From Clitopilus passeckerianus (taxonomy: Eukaryota > Basidiomycota > Agaricomycetes > Agaricales > Entolomataceae): a DNA stretch of 64,000 bases. Both the position numbers and the translations under genes were made by a program. Of this stretch, positions 22,335-34,514 are shown piece after piece; within the stretch, counting starts at the first letter, position 1, and every line of letters begins with the position of its first letter. The notes under the pieces are model-generated. The model was given only the letters and a program-made list of their open reading frames with translations, was not told the DNA's origin and did not search any database. The DNA lies in NCBI GenBank assembly GCA_944990035.1, contig CALYLX010000145.1, positions 496,001 to 560,000 of the forward strand, in the 5' to 3' direction.

Positions 22335-23661
22335 ATGACACTCACGATCGACCCTCCTCGCAAAATCGACCTGGTCGCCGAGCTTCCAGGTAATCTCTCG
22401 AAAAAGCGAGTTTTGGCAGTTGGCTGAACATTGGTATCAGGTCATGAAGACCGTGCTTGGGCTGTAGCATGGAATCCGACCAAACCCCTCTTAGCATCCT
22501 GCTCCGCCGATAAAACAGTCCGAATTTACGCCTACACAAATTCGCAAGACTCCAGCACTACCAAGTTTTCTCATTTGACGACAATACCGACGGGCCACAC
22601 CAAGGCAGTGAGATCGATTGCTTGGTCACCTGCAGGCGAAGTTTTGGCCACCGCTTCGTTCGACTCAAATATTGGGATTTGGGAGCCGGAGAACCGAGGT
22701 GGTGAAGAAGGGGCCGATGGTGATGGAATAGGGTGGGGTTCCGGAGAATGGGAATGTGCTAGCTTGCTGGAAGGCCATGAGACAGAATGCAAAAGCGTGG
22801 CATACTCCAGCACCGGTACTTTGTTGGCGAGTTGCAGTAGAGATAAGACTGTATGGATCTGGGAAGGCGAGTCCCACTATCAAACTATTGAAACAGGCCT
22901 CACCTCCATGTAGTTCATCCTGACAGCGATTTCGAATGTATGGGTGTCTTAATGGAGCACACTCAAGATGTTAAATCTGTGGCCTGGCATCCATCTGAGG
23001 AGGTGAGATATTTTTATGCACGGGGTCAAAATAGCTTTGAACGTAGCCTTTTTCAGATTCTTGCTTCAGCATCATACGACGACACAATAAGACTCTACAT
23101 AGACGACCCTATGGATGACTGGTTTTGCTTTGACACACTTGCCGGGCACTCTTCAACAGTCTGGTCACTGGCCTGGTCCCCGAATGGCAACTATCTTGCT
23201 TCCGCTTCCGACGATAAAACTGTTAGGATATGGAAACGCGTAGAGCAGCACAAATGGGAATGTGTCCTTGTGCTCGGTGGGCATGAGCGTACTGTCTATT
23301 CGGTAGCTTGGGGAGCTGGAAAGCCAGATTCCAAATCGTCAGCAACTAACTTGGGATGGCTTGCAAGTACCGGTAGCGACGGCGGCATACGTGTATGGGA
23401 GCTTTGCGTAAGTTGCGATATCATTATTGAACGCAACAGAACCTGATACTTCTGTAGGAATCCTCCATGAACGGCGCCAGCGACGAGGGAAGCATTACTC
23501 CTCCCACCCATAAATTGATTGCATATCTACCGGAAGCACACGGCGTCCATGATGTGAATTGTGTCTCTTGGTGTCCAAGGGACGGTTGTGAGGACTTGCT
23601 GGCCACAACCGGTGACGATGGGGTGACTCGCGTATGGAAAATTAGCGATGCGCAGACGTAG
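22335..23661 (+). CDS. CIA1: CIA1/CIAO1, WD40 subunit of the cytosolic Fe-S targeting complex
   Basis: A seven-bladed WD40 protein of the cytosolic iron-sulfur assembly machinery. With Cia2 and Met18 it delivers Fe-S clusters to cytosolic and nuclear apoproteins such as DNA polymerases and helicases. A short first exon (ATG 22335) is followed by repeats: RAWAVAWNPTKPLLASCSADKTVRIY, HTKAVRSIAWSP...GIWE, HETECKSVAYSS...VWIWE, HTQDVKSVAWHP, then a blade ending LASASYDDTIRLY, then HSSTVWSLAWSP...VRIWK, HERTVYSVAWG...IRVWEL and HDVNCVSWCP...TRVWK. The order and the length, near 400 residues, fit CIA1. Four introns are apparent. Confidence 0.92.
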
Positions 23662-23813
23662 ACTTGTAATCTAAATCTAAGCGATGCAACATCTAATCTT
23701 ATCTCTCATCAAAATTTCTTGAATGACTCCGTCGTTCAAGCTTGGCCGAAACCAATCATTCATATAGCAACTTGTATCGTTATACCCTCTAGACTCTTAG
23801 AACGTTGTGTACC

Positions 23814-25225
23814 ATGCCCCTCAAAGGACTCGCACCCTCCAACATTCCGGTGAAGCCCTCTCATTTCGACATAGAGAAAGTCATCCGACCTAACATCCTC
23901 GCGCTTCATCCCTACCGATGCGCTCGGGACGACTACCAATCTGGCATCCTGCTCGATGCCAATGAAAACGCATTGGGGCACTCCATTACAACCGCAGACC
24001 TTCCCTCCTCCGACCTCAACTCCACTCTGGACTTAGATTTACACCGATACCCTGACCCATCTCATGTTGAAATTAAGCAACGCATCGCCGACCTTCGAAG
24101 CGTTCCTGGGCCAGACCATGTTTTCCTGGGCGTTGGCTCAGATGAGGTTATCGACCTCCTTATGAGGGTGTGCGTCGCCCCTGAAAGGGAAAAAATCCTA
24201 ATCACGCCGCCGACGTATGGAATGTACGCCGTATGCGCAAACGTCAATGATGTTGGGATCGTCAAAATACCCCTGGAATTGAGCGGAGATCATGGTGAGG
24301 GGGGAGATAAGGGGAGATTCAGTTTGAGAGTCGATGAGGTATGGATCTCCGCCGCTGACCGTCATCTGGTGGTACACATCTGACTTTCAACTCTACCTCC
24401 TGGTTGCTCTGCTCTGCCACCACCATGTTTCCGTTCTTAATTGAAGGTCAAGAAAGCAATCGACGTAGATCCATCAATCAAACTGATTTTCCTGTGCTCC
24501 CCTGGCAATCCGACTGGAACGCTATTGTCCCTTTCCTCCATCCGAGCCCTCTTGGACTACGAGAAATTCCAGGGTATTGTAGTGGTGGATGAGGCGTACG
24601 TCGACTTTGCCGGAGCTGACGGAAGCGCCGTTTCTCTGGTCAAGGATTATGCAAATCTGGTGGTCATGCAAACACTTAGCAAAGGATTCGGACTGGCAGC
24701 GATCAGGTATGGGCCAAACGACAGACGGTATATTCTGCGTGGCTGACATAGGAATCTTTGAACAGGCTTGGTATAGCAATCGCCCAGCCTCCATTAATCC
24801 AGGTTCTCACAAACACGAAAGCACCCTACAACATTTCGACGCCATCAGCCGCATTAGCCTTATCGGCCCTCTCTGGCTCCTCTCTGTCCTCTATGCGTTC
24901 AAAGGTCTCTTCTTTGATTGCCTCTCGCGCCTCACTGAAGTCCGCTCTTGCTTCTCTCGCCTCGCTTGGCGTGGGGCCCTCAATTGGATCAGAAAACGCC
25001 AATTTCTTAGTAATCCCGATTTTGGAAAAGGGGAGATCCTCGGGCAAACCAGATAACACACGAGCACAGAAAGTGTATAAAGCTTTAGCAGAGGAAAATG
25101 GTGTCGTGGTGAGGTACAGAGGGAGCGAGCCGGGTTGCGAAGGTTGTCTAAGGGTTACGATAGGCAGCGAGGACGAGAACAAGACTTTGGTAGAGAGATT
25201 GAAAGGTGTACTAGACCAAGTTTAG
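23814..25225 (+). CDS. HIS5: Histidinol-phosphate aminotransferase
   Basis: A PLP-dependent class II aminotransferase that converts imidazole-acetol phosphate plus glutamate to histidinol phosphate in histidine synthesis. ATG 23814 is chosen (MPLKGLAPSNIPVKPSHFD). Seen in order: the RPNILALHPYRCARDDY block, LLDANENALG, HRYPDPSHVEIKQRIA, GVGSDEVIDLLMR, FLCSPGNPTG, VVDEAYVDFAG, and the Schiff-base lysine motif TLSKGFGLAAIRLG, which is split by an intron. The C-terminus has VRYRGSEPGCEGCLRVTIG. Two introns, near 24337-24446 and 24707-24764. The length is typical of fungal HIS5. Confidence 0.93.
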
Positions 25226-28200
25226 AGCCTTTGGCTATGTAATCCGTGGAATTCCATTGGAAAACCGATTTACGGGCCTCTCGTTTTCACAGCGTCATCG
25301 TTGGTGTTTCCGAGTCATACTATTCCATGAGATTCCACACTTCGGCCATGGCGAGGGACTGTCAATCAAATACATCAACCGACGACAGGAAACCTGGTAC
25401 CCATTCAGAATACAAGAATCAGATAACGACTGATACTAATCCTAATCCTTCAGAGCTCTTGTCGCGGGTAGCCATCTAAGAAGCTCAAATCACATCACAC
25501 ACACACGTTGGCAGAACCCAAGTATCGGAAGACAAACGTCAAGACGGTACAACACCTTTCGGCACCAGTTTCGCTAGCTTAGATCCCATGGAGCGCGCCG
25601 AGGTTCGTATACCCAAGTCCTTCGTAGATATCGCGGCCCATCCCGAACTCACAATTCCTGTTGTCCATGATGTAGTGATGCCGTTTCTATTCGGCATATC
25701 ACCTCAGACGAAGGTACCAAGATGTTCAGGTCACTTGTAAAGATCGTTGCTCAGAGTAATTGAGCCACTTCTTCGGTTTGATGGCGCTAGTCAAAGTGGA
25801 TGCTCAAGTGAAAAGAGTGGAGAAGAGAGTGATCAAAAGTACAGAAACCTGACGCTGCCGCCGCCCCGGAGGGACAGACAGCAGTCATCCATTCTTGACC
25901 GTGACAGACTCCAGGGTGCTTTGGGACTGGGTACCGCACCGCTGTTGCCGGCGGCCAACGACGGTTCGGAGACGTTGTCAGCGACACGAGCTCCTCGACG
26001 CACCCTTCGAAGTCCTATCCTTCAGAGTAGTCAAAGTCAACGCTGACTACGGTGGCTTCTTCTCCTTCGTTTGCGACCAGTTCCAAAGAGCCAGGATCAG
26101 GTTTCATTCCCAGAGCGGAATTGCCGTTGTTCATGCTGTATGGGTCATGAAGGGTGCCAGCGAACTGATATCAAATTTGGGTGATAGCAAGGAACTTTTG
26201 GAGTTTCGAAGAGCTACATTGCTGTAAAGCTGGAGCAACCGAACCCGTACCCGTCCTGGGGTTCTGATATGAACGGGATTTCCGGGAGGCGGGAGGGATA
26301 TGGACTTTTCTTCGCATCTGAAACGATCTTCATTCGGTATCAGGATTGGAGTTTATTCGTGATCGCCATACGACGGGATGCCCGAATATTTGCCCTCCTA
26401 ACATTTAACATGTGCCAGATGCTCCGACCTTGGGCGAGGTGCATGATGGTAGTAGAAAGTTAGTGTGTACATCTGGCTGGCCTTGCCGACCAGGCAATCA
26501 ATAGGACTCCCGGACAAATACCCCGAGCCGAGTGGTTGCTTCAAAGTTCGAATACGTCGACAAAATACGCAGCTAACTAGAAGATTGGCTTGAGCCTGTG
26601 ACGGCCAGGCAGGACCGGCAGCCCCGACATAATAATTCCTGGTCTAATTATATCCATCGCTGTACTCAACCTCTGGCCATCCACTACCGTGTTCCAACGA
26701 GAAAATATGTAACGTCCGTTCAAGCTCCCCTCTCTCACAGGTACGAGAGGTCGGCTTTACCTCGAGGCTGCGTATTGGTTATTTTTATCTCGAAAGGGCT
26801 TTCGAATGCCCCGAGGACAACCTCTGCAACAAATGAGCTGAGCAGAACGGATGTCAAACTGGGTCGAACAAGCTCGTATTCTGACAACCCCTCGCACCAA
26901 GCCTTGCCTCTAAGCAATCTTATCCCCCTACCAAAAGAGCTATTGAAAATTCGACAGGTTACGCCACTTTTCCCGACACGATCTCAACTATCGCTTGCGG
27001 AACGAAATATGGTATCCCTTCTGGCTTCTCAATGGGCCTGAACTGACCAACCATTTCTTCGTTGGTGTAATAGCTAACCGCACCCACCTTCTCTAAGAAT
27101 TGCGTTGGCAGAGATCTTGAGACATGCGTTTGAGAGTGGAAGTGTAAACGCCCAAGGCACGTCTTGCCGATTGAATTGCCTGTCTGACACTCAATTGCGG
27201 GATCACAAGACGGTGCTACAGGTGACCATCCATATCCTCATGGGATATTCTGCGCTGTCAAGCAACTCAACAAAATTATCCGTTACGGATTTTCAGCTCT
27301 CTTCATAGAAAATTGCAGACATAAGTCCTTTGACTACCAGTCACATGATCGGTCCAACTCAACTCTTTAAAGGACATGTCGTAAATACCAACAGTGGACA
27401 AGGCAGTGGACTCTTCGTTGGGAAGTCCAAATTTAGCCCAACTGTCCTAGGCTTCTTGGCACCACTTTGGACAGACGCCCACACGCTACATGTCACCCTC
27501 GGGGCACCAAGAGAGGTCCGAGACTTACATTGTATTGATTAACGTCCTGGCTGCTGCTTCCAGACACGAATGAAAGGATTTCCACGCTGGGAAAGTGTTC
27601 CCAATAGAGTTATCCCGGAACGGATTGGGCCATTTGCACACATCTGCAGTTAAAAATTGTCTTACTTGATAGAAGGAAACTTGAAGCTGGACCGTCTACA
27701 AGTCTCGGCTGAGCATTTTGTATTTAGAAACCCTAGGCAGTACAGAATGTATGCTGTCTTCCCTTCCTTGCTCAAGGCCGGTAGAATACGGATAAGATAG
27801 TGGTTTCTATGCTGCAGCCCCAATATACGTTGGTACCTCAGTGTCCCAGCCACTGATAACTGACTTCAGAGTGGAGATTATCTGGATAGGGTCATGGAGC
27901 TTACTCTAAATCATGAATCTATATCCCCTTCCGTACAGGTGACAGACCGTAGGAATTTAATCAAGTGAAGTCAGAAGCCAACATTGCGGGGAGGATCCAG
28001 GCGAAGTGAGATGGCACGATATTCCTTCCGAACATGGATAATCATAATCTACAACGGTTGCCGAAGATGCCGCCTCGTTGTCTCCCAGTTTCGATCTCCG
28101 ATATGCCGACTCGGCTCTCAACTTCCCAACAAGTTCTCGTCACTCTTCTCGCCAGGACAAGCGCACCAGTTGGGGCTCACGCATGCATGCCTTATTTTCA

Positions 28201-29025
28201 CCGAAACCGGACCGGTGAGATATATCGCCATATCTGAAGATGTTGATTGGATTCAAATTCAAGGCGGGAGGGAGTGGACAGGACTTACCATCTACGGAGC
28301 AAAGGATCACGTTGTGAGGATTAACCCTCGTTTGAAAGTGGCCTCGGAGTTGCTCTCTACAGGCAACATTCTTCGTCACCATAACTCTCGAAACTCAATC
28401 ATCGTTGCAGCTGGTTGTAGTTGCAACAGCACGTCCTCCACTTCATGTGGAAGTATAGCGGTTCTGTTACCTTAACAGGGTCGACGAAACCTTCCTTGGT
28501 GGTGATGTAACACAAGACCTACGATGGTACCTTCGGAGTTGGTATCTTCTACAGCGTCGATCCACGTTGCATATACAAACGATATTGGGCTTGAATTGGA
28601 TGCATCCTCAGGTGTTCGAGGCTGTTGAGGTTCGCCGACTAGCAGAACGTCGAGCACAAGTTCATAATCACCGTACCCGCGATACGTCTCTTATCCATAT
28701 GACCTCCACCTGCAGACGGCGGCTGATCTTCAGATTTCCAGCCAAATGGTATCTGTTGCGGATAGGCTATGATCGGTCAAGATATGGCAAATGGGGTACT
28801 AAAGTTTCTATTGATCCAAATGGATCGGTGCAGCGGTTTACTCCGGCCAGCGCTCACATTGCCACCAAGTACGTGAGGTAGTTTTCCCGGGGTGTCCGGA
28901 GTGCAGGTATCTTGGATTGCCGAAACGATCTTTCAATCGGTCATCAAGTTCTTTCCTGGTGTAGCAAAACTATATAGACTCCCTTCTTAGGTGGGCGATA
29001 GTACCTCTCTTCTGCAGGATCCTAG
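25226..29025. other. 3.8-kb gene-poor stretch with weak candidate exons only
   Basis: I find no recognisable protein here. A plus-strand candidate starts at ATG 25590 (MERAEVRIPKSFVDIAAHPE) and could splice to open pieces up to about 26225. A (CA)n run lies near 25493. Several 100-160-codon open frames (26598-27041, 27984-28475) have no motif, no convincing splice context and biased composition. The stretch could hold lineage-specific genes, decayed genes or long regulatory DNA upstream of the zinc-finger gene. Confidence 0.4.
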
Positions 29026-30327
29026 ATGTCTCATATCTTCTCTCTTGAAGACCTTGCTCGGTCAAAAGTGCATCTCCAATTCCTCAGCCCGGACCAACCT
29101 CCGAACATTCAATGGAGGTCACTGTCTAGACCAATCTCTGTTGCGGCCTTCGCGAAGTCACTGTCGATTAGAGTAAATCTGTCAACAGTTGACGGCCGCC
29201 CTTCTCTGTCTATGTTCCTAATTGAGGATCCCGATGCCAAAGAGGATTTCTGCTTTGGCTCGAACTATCAGGTTGGTATATGCTATAGTTTAAATAGAAA
29301 CACCAAAGCTAATCGATACATTCCAGGAGGAAGAACGTGAGTGAAGCCCTCCATTTCAGTTCGTGTTGCTCCTGAACTCGGTCAGTAGCGAGTCAGGTTG
29401 ATCTTACTGGGTCGACGAATGCGATGGGGCTCTACCACCCATCGCCAGTTGGCGTCTTCGGTACCAACTTCCTCCCACCATATCGAGGGTCTTCTGTTGG
29501 AAGTCTAACAGATAGTCAAGATGGAAGGATCTTGTCTACACCAGGTAGAGTGAAGCTGTCGACTACGATACGCTTGACTTACCACATTGGATTTGAAGAA
29601 CTAGAATCTTCTTCAAGATTATCGAGTCCCTCTTCGTCAATCTTTTCAACCCCACCGCTATCCAACAACTGCGACTCCAACCTATATAGCACCGAATTTA
29701 TGAGCAGTAATCCGCATACGCCTAGCTCTGAAAGTAAGCATTAATCTATCCATCGCAACGAAAACGTTCTGACTTGTGCACCTAGTCCGACCGTCTCTAG
29801 AATCACCTGGGGAAGAGTCATCTGCCTCATTTCTGATGGGGTTTGACCTTCTCTTTCAAAACGGAGCGCAGATAAAAGGGCCGAATCCGGAGCTCGCCAG
29901 ATCGGAATTTTCAAACATGGCGGGGTCAATGATGCATCGACCTGTGGCTGGTGCCAAGGGGCAAATCGGGTCTCAAACCTCGGATTTTTCAACGGTTGAT
30001 GCGCCATGCGACGATGATTGGCCCAAAAGAGTAAGGAGGATCAACGGTACTCGTCGAGCTGGAAGGGGACGATCTGACACCCCTCAGGCGAGAGGGGTGA
30101 GGAAGCGCGTCAAATGCTCTATCTGCGACGAGACCTTCTCCCGACGTCATGATATGATGAGACACGAGGTAAATACATTTCATTATACAACCCTCGACCA
30201 AATTTGAACGCTTTTTCAGTCTGCCCAGCATGGAAAAATCCAAGAATGGACATGTCAAGCCTGTGGCAAATTCTTCGCCAACGAATCGATGCTAGCCATC
30301 CACGACTGCCGAAAATGTCCTCGATAA
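29026..30327 (+). CDS. C2H2-type zinc-finger protein, probable transcription factor
   Basis: A multi-exon gene starting at ATG 29026. The N-terminal 80 residues (MSHIFSLEDLARSKVHLQFL...) are not a known domain. A 10-base micro-exon (GAGGAAGAAC, 29327-29336) seems to lie between two introns and keeps the frame. A Ser/Pro-rich middle follows, then an Arg-rich segment (RRINGTRRAGRGR). The zinc fingers are at the C-terminus: finger 1 CSICDETFSRRHDMMRH...H (C-x2-C-x12-H-x4-H), split by an intron after RHE, and finger 2 CQACGKFFANESMLAIHDCRKC, where Cys replaces the last His. The stop is at 30325-30327. A role as a nuclear DNA-binding regulator is inferred from the fingers only. Confidence 0.72.
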
Positions 30328-30962
30328 AGACTGTACAATAGTTAATGTAGCCATAGTCATTATATTGTATTTCTACTATTTATCTACGTATCTATAGCAT
30401 AACTAGACAGGCGCTAGCCATGTCGCTGGAGCGACAAGGACTTCAAGTATAATTAATTTACGACTTTACGAACCTCTGCCACCACAATACACAATATTCA
30501 CCCACTCATATCCTTGTCGCCGAGTGTAATACAATTATGTCCGCGAAGCCTGTGTCCGCCCAGAAATACTATCGTTTGATTTCTTCTGCCGGAGTGAACT
30601 GAGACAACCAAGCCCATCGTTGACCTCGTGGCGACGATCTTTCTTCAGCCACTGACACACTAACAGGTCGCTGTGCAAATGGATGCTTGGCTCATCCCCG
30701 ACACGACTAAGTCGTTAGAGACGGAGGGCCCCACTCACCGATCCGACTTTATCAACTATAGCTCATTCATGGACAGAATGCGCTATGGATACTGTTCCAA
30801 GTTCCTTGCAATACTGCCACATTTCAACGTTACGGGAGTCATAACATTACGAATTGGTATACTAGTACTACATGGCACTAACAAGTTTACATATGTGGGA
30901 TGATCTAACAAAACGCGAGGAGATCAAGGGAAATGGTGGCCAAGGACTCGAAAATCTTCTAT
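30328..30962. other. Spacer between zinc-finger gene and P450; nothing recognised
   Basis: AT-rich 3' flanks of two convergent genes. One 76-codon frame at 30673 has no support. Confidence 0.4.
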
Positions 30963-32887
30963 CTAAAGGCCAATCCGTTCCACCTCCAATTCGACGATCG
31001 TGGGGGCTTCAGGGAAGCGAGGGGTGATTTTACAATCAAAGTGAGCAGGACGCCTGTAAAAATGCAAGTGAGCAAACAGATCAAACCTCCATGCAAGGAG
31101 CACGTACACAACAAGTCCATCTTCGAAGCAGTTCTCGACATCAGCAGGGGTGTCGCCTGGCGCGATGTTGGTTGCCCACAACATCGTTGCCATGTTCATG
31201 AAGAGAGCCTGATCAGCGACATGACGGCCAACACAAACCCTTCTGCCAAAGCCGTACGTGGCGTGTCCCTCCTCCTGAGTAACTTTGCCATCTTTATCAA
31301 TGAAGCGTGCAGGGTCGAAGTCCATGTTGTTATCTCCATGAACAGCAGGATTGTGGTTGAGATCCCAGACGTTGCCGATGATGATGCTATTCTTGGGGAT
31401 GAACATGCCTTTGTACCAGTCATCCTCAACGGTATGGTGGGGGAGTCCGAAAGGATCAACTGGGCGCCAGCGAAGAGCTTCCTTGACCATCGCTTGAATA
31501 TAAGGAAGGTGCGGTACATCTGCGAAGGTGGGTAGGCGGTCCCGGCCAACTACGGCGTCGAGCTCAGCTTGAGCAATCTTTTGAACCTCGGGGTGAGTAA
31601 CCATAGCCAACATCCACCAGGACATCACTCCCGCAGTCGTTTCGGAGCCAGCAACACTGAGGGTACGGTTAATGAGGGCAAAGCCACCCAGGAAGGTCCA
31701 CTTTCACTTACTACATAGATGCAGACACCCAAGACTTTTCGTAATCAGAAAGGCCATGGCGACCACCATCCTTGACCAAGCTTGCAGTAAAGCTGCGGTC
31801 ATCACCCTGTGCCTATAATACCCGTCATGTTGTGCAACCTTACAAGTGGAAGAATCACTTACAACACGTTCACGGACGTCATCGTAGAGACCCAGGAACA
31901 TCTCAGAGTCCTTCTTGTGCCAGTCTTCAGCGTCACGCCTCCATTTTGCGAATCTGCGAGGGATGTAGAGCATCCATGGGAAGAACTCGACCAGATGTGC
32001 TCCAGGGCGACCAGCACATGCCAAACGTGCAGCAAACTCGTTGACCTTCTGGACGGCAGGGTCTGACTCAGACTTGATCGGGGGCGTGTCGTAAACCACG
32101 GACATGACAGAAGAGGCACCAGTACGGCGGAGATGATTGAACCACTCCTTAGGTTCCGTCAAGACTCCATGCGCGAGCAGTGTGGCTTCGTTCGACTGAA
32201 TTGGCTGGTATCGATGCGCGACCGACTTGTTGAGACCTTCGTGAGCCGCCTTCCTCATGCGGCGCCAACTATAATAGGGATTATGAGATGATTTATTCGA
32301 AAGATAACAACGAAAACTAACGTGTTATTGTAGCGAGTGAATACGAAAAGAAGGCCTCCCGTCAAAAGCTCAGAAACCATGATGTTGCGAGGACGGTCGG
32401 TATTCTTAATAGCACGGCGTTCAAGGAGTTCATCGGCAGCCTCCTGAGAGTTGACGACGACGAAGTGCTGGCCAGCAATGTTTAGATAGAGAACTTCTGT
32501 ATCTACAACAAATTATCTTAGTTGTTGCATCACATTCTCGGTTGGCGATAACTTACTGAATTCTTTCCTCCATGCTGACAGGCGTAACCAAAGCTTATTA
32601 CCGCCAAGCTGAAGAAGGTTGCCGAGAACGGGGAGCCCTCGAGGGCCAGGTGGTAGGTGCCTCAGGGGGCTCCGTAAATAACGAGCGATGGATATGCTAG
32701 CAAGCGCGGACAATAGGAGGAGACAAAGTGTAGGTCGATCCTTAAGAGCGCTGAATACTGGGGATCGTGAACCTGGTATCGTTGTCAAGAATTCGGAAGT
32801 AGCATCGACTATGCTCTCATTGCCATATGAGAGTCGATGCCATGAGCCCTTCAGGAGGTCTAGCAATTGAGAGCCGGTGGAGGACAT
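30963..32887 (-). CDS. Cytochrome P450 monooxygenase
   Basis: Spliced minus-strand gene for an ER-anchored P450 that hydroxylates or oxidises a small lipophilic substrate using NADPH-P450 reductase. Exon 1 (ATG 32887) has a hydrophobic anchor (LCLLLLSALASISIARYL) and the Pro-rich hinge LPPGPRGLPVLGN. Further exons give DELLERRAIKNTDRPR, the WRRMRK C-helix motif, LVEFFPWMLYIPRRFAKWR, the I-helix oxygen-binding AGSETTAG, the ExxR motif EALRWR, and the heme-ligand loop FGRRVCVGRHVA with its Cys. The last exon ends VELEVERIGL. The overall look is of the basidiomycete P450s annotated as O-methylsterigmatocystin oxidoreductase-like. Its proximity to a sesquiterpene synthase suggests terpene oxidation. 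Confidence 0.9.
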
Positions 32888-34514
32888 TGGTGAGTCTAGT
32901 TCAAGGGCAGCGGGAGTATTCCTTGAGCAAATGACAGGTCAAACAGTGTAGATAAGGGCCTCACTGCTTCCAATTGAATCCACTCGAAACCTCGGTGGAA
33001 CATTGCGGGCACACTCGGGTACTGGAAGAAAAGGTGACGGAAGCTTAAACTCAACAGGAGTTAGGTAAGAGCCATCTATCTAGCACCGCGTAGGACTAGA
33101 AATGGTTGAGAGACTCCGAAACGGTGATGAAAGAACCCAAAGGACCCAGGAACTTGAAGTCATAGGATCTGGCAGTGGTGGTTGAGGTCAACGCGCACCT
33201 CTCGGATCAGGCTTTGGGCCCTTGGGATCAACCCAACCTGTTGTGGTCGGGCACCGCTTTCGATTGCAACGTTCTACTTATTAGCATGTCCATGGATACT
33301 GAGACGGCCGTGGAACTCGTTCTTCCGTGTGGGGCTTGATTCATCGGAAACTTGTTCCCCCGCAGACTTAGTACTTTGCTCTAGCAACCTGACCAGAAGC
33401 ATCGAACCTCTGGCCTTAAAATGTGAGGGCTATCGCCTTTAAACCATGCGCGGTTTCTTACTTGGGTAGGAGTGGGTTAGTAAAATTCTACAATACAGCG
33501 GCTTTTGTCCTTGACTTGCAGGGGTGCCCGTGGCATAGTAGAGGTGCCGGAATATGTACTGTGATTCAGCTTAAGCAGCCCGAAATCTGCTGTGGTACAG
33601 TACTAGGTTCAGACTGCCGAGCGTATTTACGGAAATGGGCCGAAAGGCGGCCAAAGAACGTACCAAGAGGCGTTTGGATCCGCGGTAGAACACTTTGTTT
33701 TTGAAAGATCATCGAACTGGGTAGCCCTCAAAACCTCCCTCAATTGACTAAGATGACGCCAATGCATAGTACGTACTGTATCACTTGACCCATCTTTAAA
33801 GCTCTCTGGGGGTGAAACTTCGTAATAATATCTATGAACATCCTAGAGTACGCTGCAACTTTCTATGGAACTTCGAGCTTCTATCACAGTCTGACTTCGA
33901 ACAGGTCATAGAACACGAAGAAAACAATCGCGGCTCACACCATGTTCCGGAGCGATGCGATAGGTATCTGAGCACGACCGTAGCTTCTGACAGAGACCGA
34001 GTCTCCAAGGGATAAATTATCGAGATTATCGAGGTTCGTCGAAGGTCCTATCGATGTCTACCACCATTCGCCTTGTCGTTTTCACCGTAGGAGTCGACTC
34101 ACGTGGAGATAGCTTAATGAACCAGAGTGATATGCGCAGCCCGCCGAGAACTCGGTGCCTATCAAGAAAGTCAATCTGGGAAAGCACATAGATGTAATCG
34201 AACGTATCCCATGATGATCTCGTTATCCGACACGGCATTTCGTCAGCGGTAGGCACCTCACCAACGTGATGAAGGAAAAGAAGGAAAAGAATCAGGGATT
34301 TTCTAAGTCATGTCTTTCATCATCGGTTGCCGAGGCTGACTGGACCCGATCCGAGTTCATAGGAGGAATAATTTTATCATGATTGCTAGTGAGAATAATA
34401 CATATGATGGATCAAGTGATGGAGACGTGGTTAAAATAAGAAAATTATGCAGAATGTGAGTAAATATGTGAAATCCTCTAAGATGGGCCCCCAAGAATTG
34501 CTCGCTAGCGCTAG
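32888..34514. other. 1.6-kb spacer between P450 and terpene synthase; no supported gene
   Basis: Short frames on both strands (33182-33442, 33423-33704, 34026-34256) have no known motif. It must hold the P450 promoter and the 3' flank of the synthase gene. Confidence 0.4.

Noticed and set aside
26520..26600. tRNA-like stretch (GAGCCGAGTGGTTGC...)
   Set aside because: It has a D-arm-like motif but no matching acceptor stem or anticodon arm.
33010..33035. Short match to 3737-3757 (GTACTGGAAGAAAA)
   Set aside because: Only about 14 bases shared, with no extension. Likely chance.
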